Assembly (NCBI RefSeq): GCF_002210105.1
Contig: NZ_AQQU01000002.1
Span: 310,001 to 374,000 of the forward strand
Direction: 5' to 3'
DNA from: Oceanicola sp. 22II-s10i
Lineage (GTDB): Bacteria > Pseudomonadota > Alphaproteobacteria > Rhodobacterales > Rhodobacteraceae
DNA: 64,000 nucleotides
Shown: one piece after another, positions 19,959 to 28,498 of the stretch
Layout of the letters: each line of letters starts with the position of its first letter
How positions within the stretch are numbered: position 1 is the stretch's first letter
Made by a program: the position numbers and the translations under genes
The notes under the pieces: generated by a model
The model's input: the letters and a program-made list of their open reading frames with translations, nothing else
What the model was told of the DNA's origin: nothing
Database searches by the model: none

Positions 19959-20495
19959 ATGAGCGGAGCACAGGGTATGGCCGCCGCGGCCCCCGTCCTG
20001 CGTGCGGTCTGGCTGATCGGCGTGCCGGTGCTGGCCGTCCTGTGGGCGGCGCGGGTGGACCGGCGCCTGATGACGGCGGCGCTGTTCGCCGGGGCGGCCG
20101 CGGCCTTTGCGCCGGTGGCGATCTTCGACATCGGCATGTCGATGGCGCTTGGCGTCGATCCCAGCGGGGCGCAGGGGGCGGGGCTGTTCACCGCCGGCGT
20201 CCTCGCGCTGATCGTCGTGGCGCTCGGCGCGGGCGGGGCGGCGATCCTGCGCTACATGCGGCGGCACGGGCGGCCCATGCCGACGCTGCCGGTCGTGGTG
20301 CTGTTCCTGATCTACTACGTCACCGCCATCGCGCCCTTCCATTCCCGCACCTCGGACGCCTTCGCCCCCGGTCTGGGCGGCCCCGGCGACCCGCTGGCCA
20401 TCCTCGCGCCCCTGCACGCGGTCGAGGCGCCCGCGATGGCCTTTGCCGCCGTGGCCTTCATCGCGCTGGCCCTGCTGTCGTGGCGGAGGGCCTGA
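19959..20495 (+). CDS. Multi-spanning membrane protein, unknown function
   Basis: The 178-aa protein has five or six hydrophobic segments: about residues 13-31, 38-56, 75-95, 107-124 and 155-174. No recognised catalytic motif is present, and a short periplasmic loop APFHSRTSDAFAPGLGGPGDP is notable. The ATG follows ACAGGA. The next gene starts 4 nt after its stop, so the two are cotranscribed. A role in oxidase biogenesis could be imagined from its place behind ctaD, but the ctaD terminator separates them and nothing in the sequence supports it. Confidence 0.6.
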   Translation: MSGAQGMAAAAPVLRAVWLIGVPVLAVLWAARVDRRLMTAALFAGAAAAFAPVAIFDIGMSMALGVDPSGAQGAGLFTAGVLALIVVALGAGGAAILRYMRRHGRPMPTLPVVVLFLIYYVTAIAPFHSRTSDAFAPGLGGPGDPLAILAPLHAVEAPAMAFAAVAFIALALLSWRRA

Positions 20496-20499
20496 GCCC

Positions 20500-20988
20500 T
20501 TGCCCTATGAATGGAGCGACAGCCGCCGTCACCTGACGCTCTGGCCGCACCGGTCGCTGCCCATGGGCGGTTTCGCCGTTGTAATCGGACTGTTCTTCAC
20601 CCTGCTGACCGTGCCGCTCTTCGCGATGATCGGGACGGTGCTGCTGTGGGGGCTGCTGCCCTTCGGCCTCGCCGCGCTGGCGGCGCTGTGGTTCGGGCTG
20701 CGGCTGAGTTACCGGTCTGGCGAGATCGTCGAGACGCTGGAAATCGGGCCCGAGGAAACCGCGCTCCGCCGCCGCAACCCGGACGGGTCCCGGCAGGAAT
20801 GGCTGTGCAACACCTACTGGGCCCGCGCCGAGCTGCACCGGACCGGCGGCAAGGTGCCGTGGTATGTCACGCTGACCGGCAATGGCCGCACGGTCGAGAT
20901 CGGCGCCTTCCTCTCCGAAGAGGAACGCCGCGCGCTCTACGGCGAACTGGCCTCGGAACTGGCCGAGAAGCGCCGCGCGGGTCCGTAG
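20500..20988 (+). CDS. DUF2244 inner-membrane protein
   Basis: The 162-aa protein has two close membrane helices (about residues 24-58: GGFAVVIGLFFTLLTVPLFAMIGTVLLWGLLPFG...) after a LTLWPHRSLP motif. A cytoplasmic domain follows with YRSGEIVETLEIGPEE, the WARAELHRTGGKVPWYVTLTGNGRTVEIGAFLSEEERRALYGEL block and a basic tail. LWPHRSL and the FLSEEER...L segments are the DUF2244 signature. Start TTG at 20500 has GGAGG ten nt upstream. Such proteins are often near cox genes in alphaproteobacteria; the function is unproven. Convergent with lipB, 4 bp apart. Confidence 0.75.
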   Translation: MPYEWSDSRRHLTLWPHRSLPMGGFAVVIGLFFTLLTVPLFAMIGTVLLWGLLPFGLAALAALWFGLRLSYRSGEIVETLEIGPEETALRRRNPDGSRQEWLCNTYWARAELHRTGGKVPWYVTLTGNGRTVEIGAFLSEEERRALYGELASELAEKRRAGP

Positions 20989-20992
20989 CGGT

Positions 20993-21691
20993 TCAGCCGA
21001 ACACCGGACCGAACTGACGTTTCAACGCGACATCCAGATCGTCCATCGTCACCGGCAGGCCGAGATCGACAAGGCTGGTGACGCCATGCCCGGTGATGCC
21101 GCAGGGGACGATCCCGCCGAAATGGCTCAGGTCCGGTTCGACGTTGATCGAGATCCCGTGGAAGCTGACCCATTTCCTGAGCCGGATGCCGATCGCCGCG
21201 ATCTTGTCTTCGCGCGGGGTGCCGTCGGGCAGGGGGGTCTTGTCCGGCCGGGCGATCCAGACGCCGACACGGCCGGGGCGGATTTCGCCCTTCAGGTTGA
21301 ACTCGGCCAGCGTGGCGATCACCCAGTCCTCGAGCTGCCGGACGAAGCAGCGGACGTCGCGGCCACGTTTGCCGACATCCAGCATCACGTAGACGATCCG
21401 CTGCCCCGGCCCGTGATAGGTGTACTGCCCGCCGCGCCGCGCCTCGTAGACCGGGAAACGGTCCGGCTCGATCAGGTCCTCGGGCCGCGCCGAGGTCCCG
21501 GCGGTGTAGAGCGGCGGATGCTCCAGCAGCCAGATCGCCTCGGACGCCTCGCCGCGCGCGATGGCATCGGCGCGGGCCTCCATCGCCGCCAGCGCGTCCT
21601 CGTAGGACACCAGACCGGTCGAGGTGATCCATTCCACCGGCTGATGCGCATTTTCCGCGCCGGGATGCGTCAATTCATTCGCCTGATTCAT
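20993..21691 (-). CDS. lipB: Octanoyl-ACP:protein N-octanoyltransferase
   Basis: Transfers octanoyl from ACP to lipoyl domains, the first step of lipoate assembly. The 232-aa protein shows [35 protein letters not shown] (the RGG...HGPGQ motif), [28 protein letters not shown] with the catalytic lysine, and [11 protein letters not shown] with the nucleophilic cysteine. Start [11 protein letters not shown] at 21691 gives normal length; an ATG 8 codons upstream is possible, but neither has a strong ribosome site. It diverges from the peptidoglycan-binding protein. Confidence 0.94.
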   Translation of the reverse strand: MNQANELTHPGAENAHQPVEWITSTGLVSYEDALAAMEARADAIARGEASEAIWLLEHPPLYTAGTSARPEDLIEPDRFPVYEARRGGQYTYHGPGQRIVYVMLDVGKRGRDVRCFVRQLEDWVIATLAEFNLKGEIRPGRVGVWIARPDKTPLPDGTPREDKIAAIGIRLRKWVSFHGISINVEPDLSHFGGIVPCGITGHGVTSLVDLGLPVTMDDLDVALKRQFGPVFG

Positions 21692-21742
21692 TTTCGTCGC
21701 GTAACCTGAGTCCATTAAAGAGATAGATAGGGATTTTCGGGT

Positions 21743-23422
21743 ATGTTCTCCAAGTCCATTAAGACCGCGATTGCCGCAACCCTGATTGCCGGCGCCCCGG
21801 TTCAGTCCATGGCAAGCGACCTCGGGGCTGCGATCGTCGGCGGCATCATCGGCGGCGCCATCATGAGCGGGGCAGGCCAGCAGCGCAAGCGCACCTACTC
21901 CTCGTCCTCCTCGACCAACCGCAACACCGCCGCGCGCAGCGCCAACCGCGAGACGCAGACGGCGCTGAACTACTTCGGTTTCAACGCGGGCACGCCGGAT
22001 GGCGTGATGGGGTCGCGGTCGCGCTCCGCCGTCGCGGCCTACCAGGGCTATCTCGGCTGGCCCGCCACCGGGAACCTGACCACGTTCGAACGCGATCACC
22101 TCCTTAGCTCCTACAGCCGGGCACAGATCGGCGGGCCGGACGTCATCAAGGCGATGCAGCGCGACCCGAACGGCGTCCGCAGCCTGCTGGTGGTCTGGCG
22201 CGATCAGAAGTTCGGGACCCAGACGGCGCGGACCACCGGCTATGCCGGCCTGCCGATCGAGGTGTCGAACGCCATCGACGAGATCGCCGACAGCTCCGAG
22301 CCCTCGGCGGAACAGCTGCTGCAGCGGACCGGCTTCATCCAGCTGGCCGAGCTGAACGGCGACGGGCGCAACGACTATGTGATCGACACCGCCGTCACCG
22401 GGTCGAGCTTCTGGTGCGGCCAGACCCAGTGCGCCGTGCTGGTCTTCGCCAGCCAGCCCGACGGCTACCGCCGCAATGAATTCCGCTACATGCGAAATGC
22501 GCAGCTGTCGAACACCGCGACGCCCGCGATGTTCCAGTGCCACCAGTCCAGCTGCTCCATGACCGACCCGCTGGCCGGTGGTGGCGGCGGCGGCATGCTC
22601 GCCGCGGCCCCTGCGCCCGCACCGGCCCCTGCGCCCGCAGCGCCGCTCCAGCCGCCCGCGATGATGGCGGCGGCCCCGGCGCCGGCTCCGGCGGCCCCTG
22701 CCGCCCCCGCACCGGCGGGCGGGCTGATGGCCCTGCCGATGGCGGGCGGCGTGGCGGACCAGCCCTCGCTGGCCAGCTACTGTTCCAAGGTCAACCTGCT
22801 GACCAGTTCCAACGGCGGCTTCATCACCGCGGGCACGATGACCGACCCCGAGCTCGCGCTGTCGGAACAGTTCTGCCTGACCCGCACCTACGCCATCGCG
22901 CAGGGCGAGGAGATGGTGAAATCCGTTCAGGGCCTCTCGACCGCGCAGATCGAACAGCAGTGCGACGCCTTCGGCCCCGCATTGGCCCCCTACGTGGCGG
23001 CGCTGGACACCAAGCCCGCGCCGCAGGTGCTGGCCGAGACGCAGAAGTTCGTGCTGGGCGCGAACATGACGATCGAGCAGTTGCAGAGCACCGGTACGAT
23101 CTGCCTCTACACAGGGTATCGTCGGGACAAGCTGGACGTGGCGCTCGGCGCGGCGCTGCTGCTGACGGCTGCCGGGCAGGCGCCCTATGCGGAACTGGTC
23201 GGCCATCACCTGTCGCAGGGCTTTGGCGCCGCGCAATCGGCGGACCGGGCAAGCGGCTGGTATGACCACGCGCTGGCGGCGCTGGACAGCGGCGCCGCGC
23301 CGGTCTTCGTGCCGGGCCAGACCGACCGGGTGGAGCTGCTGCGCGCGGCCGTCAGCGGCGGCCCCGGCACGGCCCCCGCGACATCGACACCGGCGGCGCT
23401 GCCCAGCTTCTCGCTGCAGTGA
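21743..23422 (+). CDS. Exported protein with a peptidoglycan-binding domain
   Basis: The 559-aa protein has a signal peptide (1-24, ending MAS). A glycine-rich segment [18 protein letters not shown] and a Ser/Asn-rich linker follow. A PG_binding_1 module lies at about 68-115 ([44 protein letters not shown]). A middle domain with [13 protein letters not shown] resembles a calcium-binding-type repeat. An Ala/Pro-rich spacer (~290-330) leads to a long C-terminal region of unknown fold. It should be periplasmic and wall-bound. I recognise no catalytic domain. A terminator hairpin follows. Confidence 0.8.
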   Translation: MFSKSIKTAIAATLIAGAPVQSMASDLGAAIVGGIIGGAIMSGAGQQRKRTYSSSSSTNRNTAARSANRETQTALNYFGFNAGTPDGVMGSRSRSAVAAYQGYLGWPATGNLTTFERDHLLSSYSRAQIGGPDVIKAMQRDPNGVRSLLVVWRDQKFGTQTARTTGYAGLPIEVSNAIDEIADSSEPSAEQLLQRTGFIQLAELNGDGRNDYVIDTAVTGSSFWCGQTQCAVLVFASQPDGYRRNEFRYMRNAQLSNTATPAMFQCHQSSCSMTDPLAGGGGGGMLAAAPAPAPAPAPAAPLQPPAMMAAAPAPAPAAPAAPAPAGGLMALPMAGGVADQPSLASYCSKVNLLTSSNGGFITAGTMTDPELALSEQFCLTRTYAIAQGEEMVKSVQGLSTAQIEQQCDAFGPALAPYVAALDTKPAPQVLAETQKFVLGANMTIEQLQSTGTICLYTGYRRDKLDVALGAALLLTAAGQAPYAELVGHHLSQGFGAAQSADRASGWYDHALAALDSGAAPVFVPGQTDRVELLRAAVSGGPGTAPATSTPAALPSFSLQ

Positions 23423-23426
23423 TCGT

Positions 23427-23458
23427 GCGGGGCCTCCGGGCCCCTCCGCCCCGCTTTT
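23427..23458 (+). terminator. Terminator after the PG-binding protein gene
   Basis: GCGGGGC (23427-23433) pairs with GCCCCGC (23448-23454), with an inner GGG/CCC, and is followed by TTTT. Confidence 0.7.
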
Positions 23459-23534
23459 CCGCCGGTCCCCGAGGGGGCCGGCGGTCTGCTTCGGGTGCCC
23501 GGAAAAATCTGCCATTGGCCCCGCGTTTTGCCCC

Positions 23535-23563
23535 TTCACATCGCGATACAGGGCGGCTATACG
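23535..23563 (+). promoter_or_regulatory. Promoter of tRNA-Leu
   Basis: TTCACA (-35, one mismatch to TTGACA), 17-nt spacer, TATACG (-10). The tRNA begins 23 nt after the -10 box, a fitting leader length. Confidence 0.65.
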
Positions 23564-23585
23564 GCCCCGCACTACCTGATCACGT

Positions 23586-23672
23586 GCGGTCGTGGCGGAA
23601 TTGGTAGACGCGCAGCGTTGAGGTCGCTGTGGGGTAACACCCGTGGAAGTTCGAGTCTTCTCGACCGCACCA
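23586..23672 (+). tRNA. tRNA-Leu (anticodon GAG)
   Basis: An 87-nt gene including an encoded CCA. Acceptor arms GCGGTCG / CGACCGC pair fully, with A as discriminator. The anticodon loop is TTGAGGT, giving GAG for CUC/CUU leucine codons. The long variable arm (TGGGGTAACACCCGT region) marks a class II tRNA. The T-loop contains GTTCGAGTC. A putative promoter lies 23 nt upstream. Confidence 0.95.
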
Positions 23673-23800
23673 TTTACGGCAAGTAACTGCCTGAACTTCC
23701 CGGCATTTCTGAGATCTGCTTCGGTCGGTCCGTCAGCTGGTCCCTCATCGTCCCGTGCAGAGTCCGCCACTTCCCGCGTCACTGCGATGGTCGGTCCCGC
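23673..23800. other. Non-coding stretch between tRNA-Leu and the IS remnant
   Basis: 128 bp with no convincing gene, repeat of the tRNA 3' end, or integrase sequence. A run-through T-rich terminator for the tRNA is not obvious. Its position between a tRNA and an insertion-sequence remnant makes it a possible scar of an integration event. Confidence 0.4.
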
Positions 23801-24079
23801 TTACCGATAGGGCCGAATGTGCCCGGTGACCCAACTCTCCTCCGAATTAGCGGAAAGTCCGCAGGTTAATTCTTGGGTCCATGCGGCGCGCATTGCCGGC
23901 CCCTTCTTAGCCACGAACTCGACTGGTGGGATATTCCCCAGGCAGGAGGGAGGGCGGTGGTGATAGTAGTCGTGCTGCCATGCCAGGACCTGCCGGCTGG
24001 CATTGGTCAGCGACGGGAATAGCGTCTCGTTGAGAAGCTCATCCCGGAAAGCGCCACTGATGATGAGCCGTTGATCACC
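23801..24079 (-). pseudogene. IS3-family transposase C-terminal remnant
   Basis: About 90 codons ending at 23801 encode the tail of an IS3-type OrfB integrase core: SGAFRDELLNETLFPSLTNASRQVLAWQHDYYHHRPPSCLGNIPPVEFVAKKG. The conserved pattern is FRDE-LNE-LF, the WxxDYxxxRPHSSLG-type motif (here HHRPPSCLG) and TPAEF (here PPVEF). The DDE domain upstream of this, including the first two catalytic acids, is absent, and the frame continues into unrelated sequence. No matching terminal inverted repeats were found. It is a decayed fragment beside tRNA-Leu. Confidence 0.75.
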
Positions 24080-24428
24080 GGTGGCAGGCGCTGTCCAGGG
24101 CCGCCTCGCATGCCTGCGACGGTCTCGGGCGGTCGTCCCGAATGTGGTGCTGAGAGTCGGATCGGCCGGGGAGAGCGTCCCTGACATACTGTCCGCGTTC
24201 GCCAATCCGGAAATGGCCCGGTTTTCGGAACAGCCCCAAAACGCGGCAGGTCCGCCGGGGCCCCGCGCCGTCCCCGTCCCGTTGGCCCGACCACGTCCGA
24301 GGAGCGCCGGATCCTGCCGGCGAGGGAACCATTCCGCGGTCCGAACGCGGGGGCGGTTCCCTATGGCGGAGTCCGATGCCACAGTGTCCGTGCCGCGGTG
24401 TTGCGGCCAAGGCCAGAGGAGGGGCGGG
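24080..24428. other. Leader region of the alkyl sulfatase gene with a long hairpin
   Basis: A 349-bp gap between the IS fragment and the sulfatase gene. No gene with plausible codon use is seen. The notable element is an interrupted hairpin at 24323-24362: AGGGAACC pairs with GGTTCCCT, and inside it CCGCG pairs with CGCGG. It ends 66 bp before the sulfatase start and could be a structured leader, an operator, or a residue of a mobile element. Confidence 0.5.
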
Positions 24429-26312
24429 ATGGAGCAGAAACTGACCGAGGCGCTGTCGGAGGCGACGGCACGGGCGAATGCGAAAGTGGCGGAGCGCCTG
24501 CCGATCGGCGACCAGGCGGATTTCGAAGCGGCACGGCGCGGGTTCCTTGCTCCGCTGCCCGAGGGCCGGATCGAGACGCGCAACGGCTCGACCGCGTGGA
24601 ACATCCACAACTGGGATTTCCTCGATGCGCCTTGCCCGCCGACGGTCAATCCTTCGCTCTGGCGGCTGGCGCAGCTGAACGCGATCTCGGGCCTGTTCGA
24701 GGTCTGCGACGGCGTCTACCAGGCGCGGGCCTGCGACTATGCCAACGTGACGCTGATCCGGGGCGAAACCGGATGGATCATCGTCGACCCGCTGACCGTC
24801 GCGGAAACCAGCGCGGCGGCGCTGAAGCTGGCGAATGACACGCTGGGCGAACGTCCAGTCGCGGCGATCCTCGTGACGCACAGCCACCCGGACCACTACG
24901 GCGGCCTGCAGGGGGTGATCGCGGACAGCGCGAACCCGCCGCCGATCTACGTGCCCGACGAATTCCTCGAATACGTCGCGTCCGAAGGGGTGATGGGCGG
25001 CACGCCGATGCGGCGGCGCGCGACCTACCAGTTCGGGAACTTCCTGCCGACCGGCCCAGAGGGGGCGGTGGACGGCGGCATCGGCAAGGCGCTGGCGCGG
25101 GGCACCCAGACCTTTGCCCGCCCGACCGAGCTGATCCGCGAAACCGGCGAGGAGCGGGTGATCGACGGCGTGCGGTTCCGCTTCCTGATGGCAAGCGGGA
25201 CCGAGGCGCCGGCGGAATTCGCCTTCTACATGCCGGATTACAAGGTGCTGTGCATGGCCGAGGTCTGCAACCAGACCTTCCACAACCTGATCCCGCCGCG
25301 CGGGGCCGAGGTGCGGGACGGCCGTCTCTGGGCGCGGACGATCGACCGGGCGATCGAGATGTTCGCGGACGAGGCGGAGTATCTGATCAACGTCCACAAC
25401 TGGCCGGTCTTCGGCGGGGAGGCCCTGCGCGGCTACCTGCACGAACAGCGCGACATGTACAAATACACCCATGACCAGGCGATCCGGCTGGCCAACCTCG
25501 GGCATACGCCGAACGAGATCTCGCATCTGGTGAAAGAACCCGACTGGCTGTCGACCCGGTTCCATGCGCGGGGCTATTACGGGTCGCTCAGCTTCAATGT
25601 CCGGGCCGTCTACCAGCGCTATTTCGGCTTTTTCGATGGCGTGCCGACGCAGCTCGAACCGCTGCCGCCCGAGGACCTCGGGACCCACATGGTCGAGGCC
25701 ATGGGCGGGCCCGATGCGGTGCTGGACAAGGCGCGCGCGGCGATTGCCGCGGATCAGCTGCAATGGGCCGCGACGCTGCTGAACCACCTGATCTTTGCGG
25801 GGCAGGGCGGTGACGCGGCGAAGACCCTGCTGGCCGGCGTGCACCGCCACCAGGGCTTCCGCCACGAAAGCGGGATCATGCGCAACATCTACCTCACCGG
25901 CGCGCAGGAGCTGGAGCGCGGGGTGGACCCGCGGCTGAAGGCGCGGCGGCGGAACACGGATCTCGGCGCGATGATGGAGCCGGTGGACTGGTTCGACGCG
26001 CTGGCGGCCCAGCTGAACCCCGACCGCGCGCGCGGAGAGGATTTCGCGCTGAACATCCGGATGGGCGGGACGGAGGTGCTGGTCTCGGTCGCGCGGCAAA
26101 CGGAATTCGCGCGGGTCGGGGCGCAGTCCGCCACCGCCGCCGCCACGCTGACCATCGCGCAGGGGGTTCTGGACGCGCTCGTCGCGGGGGATCTCTCGCT
26201 GGACGATGCGGTCGAGAAGGGGGCCTCGGTCGAGGGCGACAGGGCCTTGGTGACGCGCTGGATCGCGCTGCACGACCAGCCGGATGGCGGATTCGACATC
26301 ATGACGCCCTGA
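24429..26312 (+). CDS. SdsA1/BDS1-type alkyl sulfatase (metallo-beta-lactamase fold)
   Basis: The 627-aa protein hydrolyses alkyl sulfate esters by family analogy. The MBL-fold zinc motif THSHPDHYGG supplies H151, H153, D155 and H156. Further metal-site segments are MAEVCNQTFHNLIPPRGAEVRDGRLWA and LINVHNWPVFGG. A helical dimerisation domain follows (RGYYGSLSFNVRAVYQRYFGFFDG...), and the last ~120 residues (DALAAQLNPDRARGEDFALNIRM...TLTIAQGVLDALVAGDLSLDDAV) resemble the SCP2-like substrate-binding domain. Known SdsA proteins are exported; no signal peptide is seen here, so it may be cytoplasmic. It lies beside an IS remnant and tRNA-Leu. Confidence 0.88.
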   Translation: MEQKLTEALSEATARANAKVAERLPIGDQADFEAARRGFLAPLPEGRIETRNGSTAWNIHNWDFLDAPCPPTVNPSLWRLAQLNAISGLFEVCDGVYQARACDYANVTLIRGETGWIIVDPLTVAETSAAALKLANDTLGERPVAAILVTHSHPDHYGGLQGVIADSANPPPIYVPDEFLEYVASEGVMGGTPMRRRATYQFGNFLPTGPEGAVDGGIGKALARGTQTFARPTELIRETGEERVIDGVRFRFLMASGTEAPAEFAFYMPDYKVLCMAEVCNQTFHNLIPPRGAEVRDGRLWARTIDRAIEMFADEAEYLINVHNWPVFGGEALRGYLHEQRDMYKYTHDQAIRLANLGHTPNEISHLVKEPDWLSTRFHARGYYGSLSFNVRAVYQRYFGFFDGVPTQLEPLPPEDLGTHMVEAMGGPDAVLDKARAAIAADQLQWAATLLNHLIFAGQGGDAAKTLLAGVHRHQGFRHESGIMRNIYLTGAQELERGVDPRLKARRRNTDLGAMMEPVDWFDALAAQLNPDRARGEDFALNIRMGGTEVLVSVARQTEFARVGAQSATAAATLTIAQGVLDALVAGDLSLDDAVEKGASVEGDRALVTRWIALHDQPDGGFDIMTP

Positions 26313-26703
26313 GCCGGAAACGGCGCGCGACCGTCTGAATCTGATTTTCAAAGATCCGGTATGGTCGCGCGAAATTTGTATGACAGTTTCACGCTTTCTG
26401 CGTTGCGGCGATGGCGCGTCCGGGAACACGTTTGCGAGATGCGCAGGGTGACGTGACGTCGCCTCGGCGCTGGACGCCGTTAACGCGTTACTTATCAAGT
26501 CATTGCACATATGCGGAATTTTAGTTCGCAAGCGGGATCCGGCCTGTCCGGCGCCTCTCCCCTCGCCGCCGGCTGCGCAAAGTCACATGCCGCGGTTGGC
26601 CCGAGTTTCGAAGATTGGGTATTCACACAGAAGCCAAATGGCGTCACAATTCGCACAGACCCCAGCGAACAACGGGGCACAACGATCAGGGAGGATCACC
26701 GAA
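26313..26703. other. 391-bp non-coding region before the peptide ABC operon
   Basis: No gene with convincing codon use. The middle (about 26375-26530) is richer in A/T than the surroundings, with GTTAACGCGTTACTTATCAAG near 26477, and is the likely promoter zone of the ABC operon. The last 15 bases hold the strong ribosome site GGGAGG. No riboswitch pattern was recognised. Confidence 0.4.
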
Positions 26704-28266
26704 ATGCGGACACTTCGTCTGCCGAAGTCCGGGCGCATCATGGGCGCACTCACCGGGGTTGCGCTGAGCGCGCTGGTGGCGGCTGCACCGGCTGTCTCGG
26801 CACAGGAAGTCAAGAAAGGCGGCACGCTGAACGTCGCCATCGAAACCGATGTGCGCGGCTTCGACACCGTCAAGGGCGGCGTCTTTGGCCAGACCGGCGA
26901 GATCGTCTCGCGCACCATCTACGAACCGCTCCTGGGCTGGAATTCGGAAACCGGCCAGCCGGAACCGCTGCTGGCCACCGAATGGTCGGTGAGCGACGAC
27001 AACCTCGTCTGGACCTTCAAGCTGCGCGAGGGCGTCAAGTTCCATGATGGCAGCGACTTCGATTCCGAAGACGTGGCCTATCACTACAACCGCATCCTCG
27101 ACCCCGAGATGAAGTCGTCCTCGCGGTCGTTCATCGCCTCGATCGACAAGGTGGTCCCGGTCGATCCGATGACGGTGGAATTCCACCTGAAGCACCCGTG
27201 GATGGCGCTGCTGCCGTATCTCGCGACGACCTCCATGTCCGGCCCGATCCGCTCCAAGGAGAACGTCGAGTCCGACAACGAGAACCGCAACCCGATCGGC
27301 ACCGGGCCGTTCAAGTTCGTGGAATGGGCCTCGGGCGACCGCATCGTGGTCGAAAAGTGGGACGGCTACCGCGACGCGGACGAGATCAACCTCGACAAGA
27401 TCAACTTCCGCATCCTGCCGGACACCCAGACCCGCTATGCCTCGCTCAAGTCGGGCGAAGTGGACGTGATCTGGACCGACCGTGGCCCGACCATCGTCGA
27501 GGCGCAGAACGATCCCAAGATCGTCACGCTGACGACCGACGGGGCAGGGGCCGCCATCAACCTGATGAACGGCAAGAAGGAACCGCTGTCGAACGCCACG
27601 TTGCGCAAGGCGCTGGCGCATGCCTGGAACCAGGACGCGCTGGTCAAGATCTCCTGGCAGAACACCCGTCCGGCGGTCACGCACCCGCTTGGGGCCGCCA
27701 AGGACTGCGGCGAGGCGAACTATCGCAAGTTCGACATCGCCAAGGCCAAGGAATACGTCGCGCAGTATCTGCAGGAAACCGGCAAGACCGAAGTCCCCGA
27801 GATCGTGATGATCCACACCACCACCCCGCGCGGGCGTGAACTGGGCGAGATCTATCAGCAGACGGCCAAGGCGGCCGGCATCACCCTGACGCTGGAACCG
27901 GTCGATCAGTCGACGCTGGTGGCGCGGACCTTCAAGGGTGATTTCGACATCACCGGATGGCGGATCGCGGACGGTGCCGACATGGGGCCGCAGCTCTACG
28001 CCTATGCCAAGATCGGCTCGTCCTACAACCTGACCGGGTTCAACAACCCGGAACTGGACGCGCTGGCCGACAAGATGCGCGTGGCGACCACGATGGAAGA
28101 GCGTCTGGAGCTTCAGTGCCAGATGGTCTCGATGATGAACGACGACGGCTCGATCGAGTATCGGGGCGGCGGGCGCTACTACGCCTTCACCAACCCGCGC
28201 GTCAAGAACGTGCCGCCGCCCTACCGCGGCGTGGTGGACGTGACGCGGGCCTGGGTCGAAGAGTGA
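26704..28266 (+). CDS. ABC transporter periplasmic binding protein, SBP_bac_5 family (copy 1)
   Basis: The 520-aa lipid-free precursor has a Sec signal (about 1-34, ending VSAQ). It has the family pattern KKGGTLNVAIETDVRGFDTV, EPLLGWNSETGQPEPLLATEWSVSDDNLVWTFKLREGVKFHDGSDF, PIGTGPFKFVEW and RILPDTQTRYASLKSGEVDVIW. It binds an oligopeptide or other small ligand for the permease 2 kb downstream. ATG at 26704 has GGGAGG upstream; an extension to 26503 has no ribosome site. It is followed by two hairpins and then a close paralogue. The ligand is not predictable; this family also binds opines, nickel and glycosides. Confidence 0.92.
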   Translation: MRTLRLPKSGRIMGALTGVALSALVAAAPAVSAQEVKKGGTLNVAIETDVRGFDTVKGGVFGQTGEIVSRTIYEPLLGWNSETGQPEPLLATEWSVSDDNLVWTFKLREGVKFHDGSDFDSEDVAYHYNRILDPEMKSSSRSFIASIDKVVPVDPMTVEFHLKHPWMALLPYLATTSMSGPIRSKENVESDNENRNPIGTGPFKFVEWASGDRIVVEKWDGYRDADEINLDKINFRILPDTQTRYASLKSGEVDVIWTDRGPTIVEAQNDPKIVTLTTDGAGAAINLMNGKKEPLSNATLRKALAHAWNQDALVKISWQNTRPAVTHPLGAAKDCGEANYRKFDIAKAKEYVAQYLQETGKTEVPEIVMIHTTTPRGRELGEIYQQTAKAAGITLTLEPVDQSTLVARTFKGDFDITGWRIADGADMGPQLYAYAKIGSSYNLTGFNNPELDALADKMRVATTMEERLELQCQMVSMMNDDGSIEYRGGGRYYAFTNPRVKNVPPPYRGVVDVTRAWVEE

Positions 28267-28294
28267 TCCGACACCCGTGACGGGCCGGGATCGC

Positions 28295-28320
28295 ACCGCC
28301 GCGCTGACCAGCGCGGCGGT
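28295..28320 (+). terminator. Hairpin after binding-protein copy 1 (no T-run)
   Basis: ACCGCCGCGCT / AGCGCGGCGGT, a perfect 11-bp stem with loop GACC, 28 bp after the stop. The lack of a T-run suggests partial termination or mRNA 3'-end protection. Confidence 0.65.
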
Positions 28321-28364
28321 CTCTATCCCTCGGTTTCAAAAGACTTTTCACACTCTCGAAAACT

Positions 28365-28399
28365 GCCGCCACCCGCAACATTGTGTTCCGGGTGGCGGC
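28365..28399 (+). terminator. Second hairpin between the two binding-protein genes
   Basis: GCCGCCACCCG / CGGGTGGCGGC, perfect 11-bp stem with a 13-nt loop, followed by TTTGAAA. Likely terminator, so copy 2 may have its own promoter in the following 100 bp. Confidence 0.65.
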
Positions 28400-28498
28400 T
28401 TTGAAACCACCCCCACGGGTATACAGGCGACGCCCATTTCCCTACGCTGATCCTGCGGGTTCTGAGGAGAAACCCGCGCACAACGGAGGAGGAAACCA

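Noticed and set aside
20993-23782. A 929-codon leftward open frame from beyond tRNA-Leu through to lipB
   Set aside because: Only the last ~232 codons (lipB) are real. The rest is antisense to the PG-binding protein gene and the tRNA, and includes the typical tRNA-Leu antisense string EKTRTSTGV.
24075-26531. An 818-codon frame antisense to the sulfatase gene
   Set aside because: Low-complexity mirror frame; the plus-strand sulfatase has complete zinc-site motifs.
26620-26640. Similarity between TTTCGAAGATTGGGTATT near 26.6 kb and TTTCGAAGATCGGGTATG near 39.7 kb
   Set aside because: A single short match with no structure, no shared position relative to genes beyond being upstream, and no further copies; likely chance.
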